From positions 2,232 through 29,358 of the forward strand of contig FR896032.1 of NCBI GenBank assembly GCA_000435475.1: 27,127 nucleotides of DNA, written 5' to 3'. Within the stretch, counting starts at the first letter, position 1; every line of letters begins with the position of its first letter. The position numbers and the translations under genes were made by a program. This document shows, piece after piece, positions 15,758-22,402 of this stretch. Under the pieces are notes generated by a model. It saw only the letters and a program-made list of their open reading frames with translations, was not told where the DNA came from and did no database searches. This stretch comes from Cryptobacterium sp. CAG:338. GTDB taxonomy: Bacteria > Actinomycetota > Coriobacteriia > Coriobacteriales > Eggerthellaceae.

Positions 15758-15791
15758 GCGACTCGGAAGAGAGAAGTTTCCGCACAGTCGC
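15758..15791 (+). promoter_or_regulatory. Hairpin in the rpsP leader
   Basis: GCGACT-CGGAAG (15758-15769) pairs with TTTCCG (15777-15782) and AGTCGC (15786-15791). This is 12 pairs, one of them G-U, with a 7-base loop (AGAGAAG) and a 3-base bulge (CAC) on the 3' side. No U run follows, so it is not an ordinary terminator. It sits 13 bases before the AGAAGGAG ribosome binding site of rpsP, a place suited to translational control. A role as an S16-responsive element or a processing site is inference. Confidence 0.55.
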
Positions 15792-15820
15792 GTGTTAAGT
15801 ATTAGAAGGAGTACAACTCG

Positions 15821-16066
15821 ATGGCAGTCAAGATCCGTCTCGCCCGTCACGGCGCTAAAAAGGCACCTTATTATCGTATCGTAGTAGCTGATTCTCGCGC
15901 TCGTCGCGATGGTCGCTATATTGAGCAGGTTGGCACCTATAATCCTGTTACCACTCCTGCAGCGGTAACTATTGACCTCGAAAAGGTTGACAAGTGGGTT
16001 GCAAACGGCGCTCAGCCTACTGACACGGTAGCTCGCCTCATTGAGGCAGAACGCAAGAACGCGTAA
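15821..16066 (+). CDS. rpsP: 30S ribosomal protein S16
   Basis: S16 is an early-binding small-subunit protein. The start MAVKIRLARHGAKKAPYYRIVVADSR is a textbook match, followed by DGRYIEQVGTYNPV and the GAQPTDTVARL segment. Length is 81, within the normal range. AGAAGGAG lies 9 bases before the ATG. It opens the rpsP-khpA-rimM-trmD group, conserved across most bacteria, with khpA starting 4 bases after the stop. Confidence 0.98.
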   Translation: MAVKIRLARHGAKKAPYYRIVVADSRARRDGRYIEQVGTYNPVTTPAAVTIDLEKVDKWVANGAQPTDTVARLIEAERKNA

Positions 16067-16069
16067 ATC

Positions 16070-16324
16070 ATGGCGGAATTCCGCGAAGATATTGCTAACT
16101 TGGTAGAAGCCTTGGTCGTTCCGCTTGTGGACGATCCCGATGCTGTTGAAATTACTTCAACGGATACTGAAGAAGGCGCTCTTTTGGTAGAGATTAGTGT
16201 TGCCGACGAAGATGCTGGCAAAGTAATTGGTCGCCAAGGGCGTGTAATTAAGGCTATTCGCACCTTGTGTCGCGCAGCTGGTTCGCGCAACGGCGCTGCC
16301 GTTGAGGTAGAAATTATTGATTAA
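16070..16324 (+). CDS. khpA: KH domain RNA-binding protein KhpA
   Basis: This 84-residue single KH-domain protein contains VADEDAGKVIGRQGRVIKAIRTL, which includes the GxxG loop (GRQG) that grips RNA. The N-terminal LVEALVVPLVDDPDAVEI is the usual KhpA opening. In Firmicutes KhpA pairs with KhpB (Jag) to bind many small RNAs and mRNAs and to influence cell size; no khpB is in this window. The rpsP-khpA-rimM-trmD order is diagnostic. Only 3 bases separate its ATG from the rpsP stop and no strong ribosome binding site is visible, so coupled translation is likely. Confidence 0.94.
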   Translation: MAEFREDIANLVEALVVPLVDDPDAVEITSTDTEEGALLVEISVADEDAGKVIGRQGRVIKAIRTLCRAAGSRNGAAVEVEIID

Positions 16325-16338
16325 GGTCCCCTAAGATA

Positions 16339-16932
16339 ATGGGTTCCTGGACGAACATTGCTGCGCTTCTTAGCGCTAAAACAAAAGAAGGAGGACTTTC
16401 TGTCAAACCGACGGAGGGTCTTCCTTTTTTGCTAACCGAAGGTCTTGAGGTTACTTTTGTTCCGCCTCTTTTGCGTTTTCCTCGTTCTTCTAAAGTAAAG
16501 CGTGTTGAAAATCCTTCTCCAGGTAAATACTTGGTGTATTTTGAGGATATTGATTCACGCAATGACGCGGAGTTATTAGAAGGGCATTTTTGCCTCGTTA
16601 GAAACAGCGATCTTCCTGAGAACTTTGACATTTCAGATGATCGCAAAATAGCCGGATTCGCTGTTTGTGACGAAGTGCAAGGATTCCTTGGTAGGGTTGT
16701 TCGCATAGAGGAAAATCCCGCACATCCTTTATTAGTGGTCATGCGAGAAGAAGATGCTTCTTCGATACAAGGTCAATCTTTCGAAGATCAAACTAACCTT
16801 CAAGATTCTGACAACAATAATGCAGCATACACAGAAGTGCTTATTCCGCTTGTTGATGCATTCGTGGTGGATATCGATGAGAATGCATGCGTAATAAAGG
16901 TTTCGTTGCCTGATGGTTTGCTTGATTTATAG
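16339..16932 (+). CDS. rimM: Ribosome maturation factor RimM
   Basis: RimM helps assemble the 30S head by binding S19 near the 16S rRNA 3' domain. At 197 residues it is at the long end of the family (about 165-185). The N-terminal RimM beta-barrel (about 5-95) includes the segment ending YLVYFEDIDSRNDAELLEGHFCLV. The C-terminal PRC-barrel (about 100-195) has IAGFAVCDEVQGFLGRVVRIEE and EVLIPLVDAFVVDIDENACVIKVSLPDGLLDL. The usual 'vGkI..phGlkGevrV' N-terminal motif is poorly conserved, and an insert of about 25 polar residues (DASSIQGQSFEDQ...) splits the PRC domain. Position between khpA and trmD makes the call firm despite this divergence. The TAG stop is part of the TAGGAG ribosome binding site of trmD. 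Confidence 0.88.
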   Translation: MGSWTNIAALLSAKTKEGGLSVKPTEGLPFLLTEGLEVTFVPPLLRFPRSSKVKRVENPSPGKYLVYFEDIDSRNDAELLEGHFCLVRNSDLPENFDISDDRKIAGFAVCDEVQGFLGRVVRIEENPAHPLLVVMREEDASSIQGQSFEDQTNLQDSDNNNAAYTEVLIPLVDAFVVDIDENACVIKVSLPDGLLDL

Positions 16933-16944
16933 GAGTATTCATTC

Positions 16945-17670
16945 ATGAAAATAGAAACCCTCTCAGTGTTTCCGCATTGTTATGACTCTGTCATGAATGA
17001 ATCGATGATGCGCATTGCTCAGGAAAAAGGATACCTTGATTTCACTGCTCATGATTTACGAGATTGGACTCACGACAAGCACCGCACTACCGATGATGAA
17101 CCATACGGTGGTGGCCAGGGTCTTGTAATGAAATGCGAACCAATCTTTGAAGCATGTGATGATCTTTTTGCTCAATCAGAAGAAAAACCTTATGTTATTT
17201 TTCTTTCTCCTACCGGTGAAGTATTTAATGATGCACTTACTTTGGAGTTAGCTCGTAAGCCCCATTTATTTTTTATCTGCGGCCATTATGAGGGAATAGA
17301 TGAGCGTGTTTATTCTCTTGCAGATAAGGTGATTTCAATTGGTGATTATGTTCTTACAAGCGGCGAGCTTGCTTCGATGGTAGTGATTGATGCGGTGGTT
17401 CGTCGTATCGATGGAGTACTTGGCGATGAAGGCAGTTCGGTGGATGAGAGTTTCTACGATGGATTGTTGGAGTATCCGCAATACACGAGACCTGCTGAAT
17501 ATCGTGGAATGAAAGTGCCTGATGTTTTGCTTTCAGGGCACCACGCTAAAATTGCTGAGTGGAGAAGAGAGCAGAGTTTAATTCGCACCAAGCGTTGGCG
17601 ACCCGATTTATTGGAGAACGCTAATATTAGTGCATCTGAGCGAAATTTTCTTGATTCTCTTGGAGACTGA
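16945..17670 (+). CDS. trmD: tRNA (guanine-37-N1)-methyltransferase TrmD
   Basis: TrmD methylates N1 of G37 next to the anticodon, preventing +1 frameshifts. It works as a dimer whose SAM site is a deep trefoil knot. The N-terminal IETLSVFP, DEPYGGGQGLVMKCEPI, the knot segments FLSPTGEVFND and FFICGHYEGIDERV, and IGDYVLTSGELASMVVIDAVVR are all present. The C-terminal tail SLIRTKRWRPDLL is also normal. Length is 241. TAGGAG lies about 9 bases before the ATG. rplS (L19), which very often follows trmD, is not here; a 122-base gap and lepB follow. Confidence 0.97.
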   Translation: MKIETLSVFPHCYDSVMNESMMRIAQEKGYLDFTAHDLRDWTHDKHRTTDDEPYGGGQGLVMKCEPIFEACDDLFAQSEEKPYVIFLSPTGEVFNDALTLELARKPHLFFICGHYEGIDERVYSLADKVISIGDYVLTSGELASMVVIDAVVRRIDGVLGDEGSSVDESFYDGLLEYPQYTRPAEYRGMKVPDVLLSGHHAKIAEWRREQSLIRTKRWRPDLLENANISASERNFLDSLGD

Positions 17671-17792
17671 GAGCTTGCAGCGTCAACTTTGTCTTAATAT
17701 GGGAGAACTATCAAAATAATTACTTGTTTCTTTTGGAAATAAATAACTGTTTACTTTTATTGGAAGATGGTAATGAGAAAGGATGAGGCTTT

Positions 17793-18362
17793 GTGGATTC
17801 CGGACAGCACGCTACAAGGCGACAGCCGGGCATCTTGAGGCGATTTCTCAGCTTTGTTATATGCATAGCAGTGGTACTTGCTGCGGCATGGGGAATTAGA
17901 ACCTATGTAGTGGAACCGTTTGAGGTTCCTTCAGCTTCAATGGAAACAACCATCATGACAGGTGATAGGTTATTTGCTGAAAAGGTAAGTTATCATTTTA
18001 CCGATGTTCAACCAGGCGATATCGTAGTCTTTTCTGATCCTCAGGTTCCGTCTCGTGTGTTGGTGAAGCGTGTTATTGCTACTGAAGGACAAACGGTTTC
18101 AATGTCCGGTGGCACTCTTTATATTGATGGCGTAGCACAAAGCGAGCCCTATGTTACGGGTGAGACGTATCCGCTCTCACAAACAGCTGGTAACGTATCG
18201 ATAAGCTATCCCTATGTGGTTCCAGAAGGCGAAGTATGGGTGATGGGTGACAATCGTGAAAACTCATCAGACTCTCGCTATTTTGGCTCTATTGATGAAG
18301 ACACCATTTTTGGTAAAGCGATACTAACGTATTGGCCGCTTGATCGAATTGGTCTTTTATAG
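17793..18362 (+). CDS. lepB: Signal peptidase I
   Basis: Type I signal peptidase removes signal peptides from exported proteins at the outer face of the membrane. The 189-residue protein has a short basic N-terminus, one membrane segment (about 18-35), the catalytic serine S49 in VPSASMETTI, and the general-base lysine K92 in VLVKRVIA. The conserved GDNRENSSDSRYFG box lies near 150-163. Family members usually have P where this protein has T52 (S-M-E-P-T). The start is GTG behind AAAGGATGAGG. No in-frame upstream ATG exists in the leader. The gene lies 122 bases after trmD in the place expected for actinobacteria. Confidence 0.95.
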   Translation: MDSGQHATRRQPGILRRFLSFVICIAVVLAAAWGIRTYVVEPFEVPSASMETTIMTGDRLFAEKVSYHFTDVQPGDIVVFSDPQVPSRVLVKRVIATEGQTVSMSGGTLYIDGVAQSEPYVTGETYPLSQTAGNVSISYPYVVPEGEVWVMGDNRENSSDSRYFGSIDEDTIFGKAILTYWPLDRIGLL

Positions 18363-18404
18363 TCAAAGGTATACAGTCGCGTTCAATTTGATAAAGGAGT
18401 TTTA

Positions 18405-19343
18405 ATGACTAATCTCGCATCAGACGCATCTGATTTGCGTGCTTCTGACGTGCTGACCTTTCAGGATATGATCCTGTCTCTTCAGCGCTATTGGGCTAAT
18501 TTGGGCTGTGTAATTATGCAGCCTTACGACAACGAAGTTGGTGCGGGTACGTTCCATACCGCTACCACTTTACGCAGTTTAGGTCCTGATACGTGGAAAA
18601 CTGCCTATGTTCAACCGTGTCGTCGCCCTGCAGATGGTCGTTATGGTGAAAATCCAAACCGAATGCAGCATTATTATCAGTTCCAGGTTCTTTTGAAGCC
18701 TTCTCCTGACAATGTTCAGGATTTATACCTTAATTCTTTGCGTACTATTGGTATTGATCCCGAAAAACATGACATCCGTTTTGTTGAGGATGACTGGGAG
18801 AGCCCAACACTTGGTGCTTGGGGTCTTGGCTGGGAAGTCTGGCTCAATGGCATGGAAGTAACGCAGTTTACCTACTTCCAGCAAGTTGGTGGATTCGAAT
18901 GTAGGCCCGTTCCTTCTGAAATAACCTACGGTCTTGAACGTTTAGCGATGTATATCCAGGGAGTGGATTCCGTTTACGATCTTATATGGGCACGTGGGGA
19001 TGATGGCAGTGTCTTCACGTACGGCGATGTGTTCTTGGAAAACGAACGTGAGTTTTCTGCCTATAACTTTGAGATTGCTGATACCGATTTGCTTTTCGGC
19101 GAGTTTGATCGCTACGAGGCTGAGTGCAAACGAGTTCTTGAAGCAGGTCTTCCGCTTCCTGCATACGATTACGTTCTTAAGTGTTCGCACGCCTTTAACT
19201 TGCTCGATGCACGTGGTGTCATCAGCGCAACTGAACGTATGGCGTATATCTTACGTGTTCGTACTATTGCAAAAGCTTGTTGTGCTTCGTATTTGGAGCA
19301 TGTTGTTGGTGTTAAACCCGCTCAAGATGAAAAAGGAGAATAG
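18405..19343 (+). CDS. glyQ: Glycine-tRNA ligase alpha subunit
   Basis: GlyQ carries the class II catalytic core of the two-subunit glycyl-tRNA synthetase. It contains FQDMILSLQRYWANLGC, the MQPYDNEVGAGTFHTATTLRSLG segment, RRPADGRYGENPNRMQHYYQFQV, and GWEVWLNGMEVTQFTYFQQVGG. Length 312 is normal plus a short N-terminal extension. AAAGGAG lies 8 bases before the ATG. Only 42 bases separate it from lepB, so there is no room for a T-box leader. glyS begins 2 bases after the stop. Confidence 0.98.
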   Translation: MTNLASDASDLRASDVLTFQDMILSLQRYWANLGCVIMQPYDNEVGAGTFHTATTLRSLGPDTWKTAYVQPCRRPADGRYGENPNRMQHYYQFQVLLKPSPDNVQDLYLNSLRTIGIDPEKHDIRFVEDDWESPTLGAWGLGWEVWLNGMEVTQFTYFQQVGGFECRPVPSEITYGLERLAMYIQGVDSVYDLIWARGDDGSVFTYGDVFLENEREFSAYNFEIADTDLLFGEFDRYEAECKRVLEAGLPLPAYDYVLKCSHAFNLLDARGVISATERMAYILRVRTIAKACCASYLEHVVGVKPAQDEKGE

Positions 19344-19345
19344 GA

Positions 19346-21418
19346 ATGTCACAGCAGAGTCTTGCTTTTGAAATCGGTACTGAGGAAATTCCTGCCTTTG
19401 ATTTATCTAACGCGGTTAAACAGCTCCAAACTCTTGCACCACGTCTGTTAGATGAAGCCGCGATTCCTCATGGCGAAACTGAAGTGTATTCTTCTCCTCG
19501 TCGTTTAATAGTGGTGGTTCATGATATTCCTGAAGCGACGGAAGAAAAAAACGAAGTATTTAAGGGCCCCTCAGCAAAGATTGCTTTTGATGAGGAGGGC
19601 AATCCCACCAAGGCTGCTCAAGGCTTCGCTCGCGGTAAAGGAATAGATCCCTCTGAATTGGTAGTTGAAGAGGGCTATGTGTATGCACGTACCCATACGC
19701 CTTCTGTTCAGGTATCAAGCTTATTATCGAATGTGCTTGAAGGTATCGTTCGTGGTATTTCGTGGCCAAAATCCCAGAGGTGGGGAAGCGAATCGGAGTA
19801 TTTTTCTCGTCCTATTCGTTGGTTTGTTGCCCTTTTTGGTTCGGAAGTGGTTCCGTTTACTTTTGCTGGCTTATCAGCGAATCGCTTGACCTACGGTCAT
19901 CGGTTTTTAGCACCTGGACCATTTTCGGTAGCAAATGCAGATGAATTAGTTTCTACGGTTCGAAAAGCATTTGTGGTTCCTTCAGAGAGGGAACGCGAAG
20001 AAGTTATTCGCGAAGGTGTTTCTGAGATTGAGCAGAAAACTGGTTTCCATGCCGTTTTGCCACCAAAAACGTTAGTTGAGGTAGTCAATTTGGCTGAGTA
20101 TCCTTCTGCTTTAATGGGTACTTTTGACGAGGAATTCCTGCAGGTTCCTGAAGAGATTATCGTGGATGCCATGTTGATGCATCAACGCTATTTCCCTCTG
20201 TATGATAACGATAATAAGTTGACCAACCGTTTTATCGTGGTGGGCAATGGTGATCCTTCATGTGCCGAGACCATCATTGATGGTAATGAACGTGTGGTGC
20301 GCGCTCGTTTATACGATGCAAAATTCTTCTATGATGAAGATTTGAAAAAACCACTTGAATCATATGTGGATCAACTCGCACAGGTAGTTTTCCAGGAAAA
20401 ACTGGGAACAATGCTTGATAAGACTAACCGAATTGGGGGACTTGCAGAGCATTTAGTAAGCGATGCTAGTCTTACGGGTCAAGATGCTTTGGATGCTCTT
20501 CGTGCTGCTAAGCTTTGTAAGGCTGACTTGGTAACCAGTGCAGTAATAGAGTTTACTTCAGTCCAGGGCGTAATGGGTTCCTACTACGCGTTGGCTTCTG
20601 GGGAAACTTCGCAGGTTGCTCAGGCGATCGAGCAGCATTATCGACCTCGTTTTGCTGGCGATGAAGTTCCAGAAACTTTGGTTGGCAAAGTGGTAGCACT
20701 CGCTGACAAACTTGATACTATCTGTGGACTCTTTGCGGTAAATCAAGGCCCAAGCGGCTCCTCTGATCCTTTTGCGCTTCGTCGCAGTGCTATCGGTATT
20801 GTTGCTATTCTTTCGGGAGACAATCCGCTTCCCATCAGCTTGATATCAGCAATAGATGCTTCATTGGATTTATATGCTAAGGCGGGAATTCAGTTTGATG
20901 CGACCGCAGTTCGTAGTGAGGTTATTGACTTCTTCATTACTAGAACGCGTGTGATGTTGCGTGATAGCGGCAAAGGCCTTGATGCGATTGATGCTGTTTT
21001 GGCGGCGGGAGTACAAGAGCCTCTTGAACTTATCCATCGTGTAGAGGCTCTCGAACAAGCACGTAGTAATGAGCCTGATACCTTTGAAAATCTTGCTACC
21101 GCTTATGCTCGTGCCAATAACTTGCGTGATCCCAACCTGGGAAACAACGTCGATGAAAGTTTGTTGAGTGAAGTTGAGCATGCGCTCTCATGTGCGGTTG
21201 TACAAGCTGAAAACAGGGTAGCTTTGGCTCTTGAAGCCGACAATTATGCTGATGCGCTAAACGAGCTTGCTGCGTTGCGCGCACCGATCGATTTGTTCTT
21301 TGAACGTGTGATGATTATGGACGAAGATCAGGCTCTTCGCGAAAATCGCCTCAGGCTTCTTAATCGCTTTGTGGGAGTTTTTACCAACGTGGCTGATTTT
21401 TCGTTACTTTCAAAATAG
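19346..21418 (+). CDS. glyS: Glycine-tRNA ligase beta subunit
   Basis: GlyS binds tRNA-Gly and completes the alpha2-beta2 enzyme. The 690-residue chain opens LAFEIGTEEIPAFDL. Further landmarks are RRLIVVVHDIPE, FKGPSAKIAFDEEGNPTKAAQGFARGKGI, WGSESEYFSRPIRWFVALFG, and MLMHQRYFPLYDNDNKL. An HD-like region includes VVALADKLDTICGLF and QGPSGSSDPFALRRSAIGI. The C-terminal anticodon-binding-like domain is also visible, with DNYADALNELAALRAPIDLFFERVMIM. The RBS AAAAGGAG overlaps the end of glyQ. A GC-rich hairpin with five T residues follows 11 bases after the stop. Confidence 0.98.
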   Translation: MSQQSLAFEIGTEEIPAFDLSNAVKQLQTLAPRLLDEAAIPHGETEVYSSPRRLIVVVHDIPEATEEKNEVFKGPSAKIAFDEEGNPTKAAQGFARGKGIDPSELVVEEGYVYARTHTPSVQVSSLLSNVLEGIVRGISWPKSQRWGSESEYFSRPIRWFVALFGSEVVPFTFAGLSANRLTYGHRFLAPGPFSVANADELVSTVRKAFVVPSEREREEVIREGVSEIEQKTGFHAVLPPKTLVEVVNLAEYPSALMGTFDEEFLQVPEEIIVDAMLMHQRYFPLYDNDNKLTNRFIVVGNGDPSCAETIIDGNERVVRARLYDAKFFYDEDLKKPLESYVDQLAQVVFQEKLGTMLDKTNRIGGLAEHLVSDASLTGQDALDALRAAKLCKADLVTSAVIEFTSVQGVMGSYYALASGETSQVAQAIEQHYRPRFAGDEVPETLVGKVVALADKLDTICGLFAVNQGPSGSSDPFALRRSAIGIVAILSGDNPLPISLISAIDASLDLYAKAGIQFDATAVRSEVIDFFITRTRVMLRDSGKGLDAIDAVLAAGVQEPLELIHRVEALEQARSNEPDTFENLATAYARANNLRDPNLGNNVDESLLSEVEHALSCAVVQAENRVALALEADNYADALNELAALRAPIDLFFERVMIMDEDQALRENRLRLLNRFVGVFTNVADFSLLSK

Positions 21419-21429
21419 CGTTTTATCAT

Positions 21430-21457
21430 GCGGCCCTTGCATAGAGGGCCGCTTTTT
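21430..21457 (+). terminator. Rho-independent terminator after glyS
   Basis: GCGGCCCT (21430-21437) and AGGGCCGC (21445-21452) form a perfect 8-pair GC-rich stem with a 7-base loop, followed by TTTTT. Only 33 bases separate it from the next start codon, too little to hold a full promoter plus leader. It may therefore be leaky, or the promoter of the next gene may lie inside or before the hairpin. Confidence 0.85.
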
Positions 21458-21490
21458 GGTTCTGTAGAGTTTTGTAGAGGAAGGAGAATA

Positions 21491-22366
21491 ATGCAAAAAT
21501 GGATTTTGCAAGGTAAAAGCTCCAAAACATTGCCTACGGTCCATATTGTGTCTGATTCGGTTGGAACAACTGCGCAGGGGCTCGTGCGTGCAGCTGCGGC
21601 ATGTTTTGAGGTGTTCGATCCTGCGATTGAAATTCTTCCACGAGTAAGTTCTGAAAAAGAAATGATTTCAGAAATCGATGCTCACGTGTCGCTTCATCGT
21701 CGTATCGGAGAACATCCTTTCGTTCTCTTTTATACGTTGGTTTCTCCTGCTATGCGGCAGGCTCTTCAGGAATATATAGACAAGAACAGCGACATTATTA
21801 TTGCGGTTGATGCTATGAGCCAAGCGCTTGATGCCTTAACTCAAGCATCAGGTCAGGATCCTATCGCTAAGCCGGGAAAAATTCATTCCGTAAATGAATA
21901 TTATTTCCGCAGAATTGATGCGATGGAATTTACTATTTCGCATGACGATGGTCGTAATCCCCAAGATCTTACGAAGGCTGATATTGTATTGATTGGGGTG
22001 TCTCGTTCGTCGAAAACTCCTCTTTCGATTTATCTTTCACAGATGGGGTATAAGGTGGCAAATGTGCCGCTCGACCCTCAATCTGATCCGCCTAAAGAGA
22101 TTTTCGAAGTTGATCCAACCCGTTTATTTGGTCTCATAATTTCCGCGGAAATTTTAGCTGATATTCGCAAGAAACGCCTCGGAAAAGCTACTAATGTGGC
22201 TGCTTCTTATGCAGATTTGGAGTGTGTTTATCAGGATTTAGAATCTGCTCGTGCTCTTATGAGAAAGCTCGGTTGTATAGTTATTCGTACCGACAACAGG
22301 GCAATCGAAGAAACAGCACAAGAGATTTTGCGGTATTATGAGAATGCTCACCCACAATTGGATTAG
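21491..22366 (+). CDS. PPDK regulatory protein (bifunctional kinase / pyrophosphorylase, DUF299)
   Basis: This protein switches pyruvate, phosphate dikinase off by ADP-dependent phosphorylation of an active-site threonine and on again by phosphate-dependent removal. The family opening VHIVSDSVGTTAQGL is present, and the P-loop GVSRSSKTPLSIYL begins at G169, followed by GYKVANVPLDP. Length is 291 residues. The ATG at 21491 is chosen over an in-frame ATG at 21428 because AAGGAG lies 5 bases before it, and because the longer form would start before the terminator hairpin. Its target, ppdK, starts 36 bases downstream, the expected partner arrangement; PEP synthase would be the alternative target elsewhere. 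Confidence 0.94.
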   Translation: MQKWILQGKSSKTLPTVHIVSDSVGTTAQGLVRAAAACFEVFDPAIEILPRVSSEKEMISEIDAHVSLHRRIGEHPFVLFYTLVSPAMRQALQEYIDKNSDIIIAVDAMSQALDALTQASGQDPIAKPGKIHSVNEYYFRRIDAMEFTISHDDGRNPQDLTKADIVLIGVSRSSKTPLSIYLSQMGYKVANVPLDPQSDPPKEIFEVDPTRLFGLIISAEILADIRKKRLGKATNVAASYADLECVYQDLESARALMRKLGCIVIRTDNRAIEETAQEILRYYENAHPQLD

Positions 22367-22402
22367 TGCGCGTGAGGAAGAAAAGTTTAATCTAAGGAGA
22401 AC

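Noticed and set aside
18363..18404. Possible T-box leader for glyQS
   Set aside because: Only 42 bases lie between lepB and glyQ, far too short for a T-box, and no terminator is present there.
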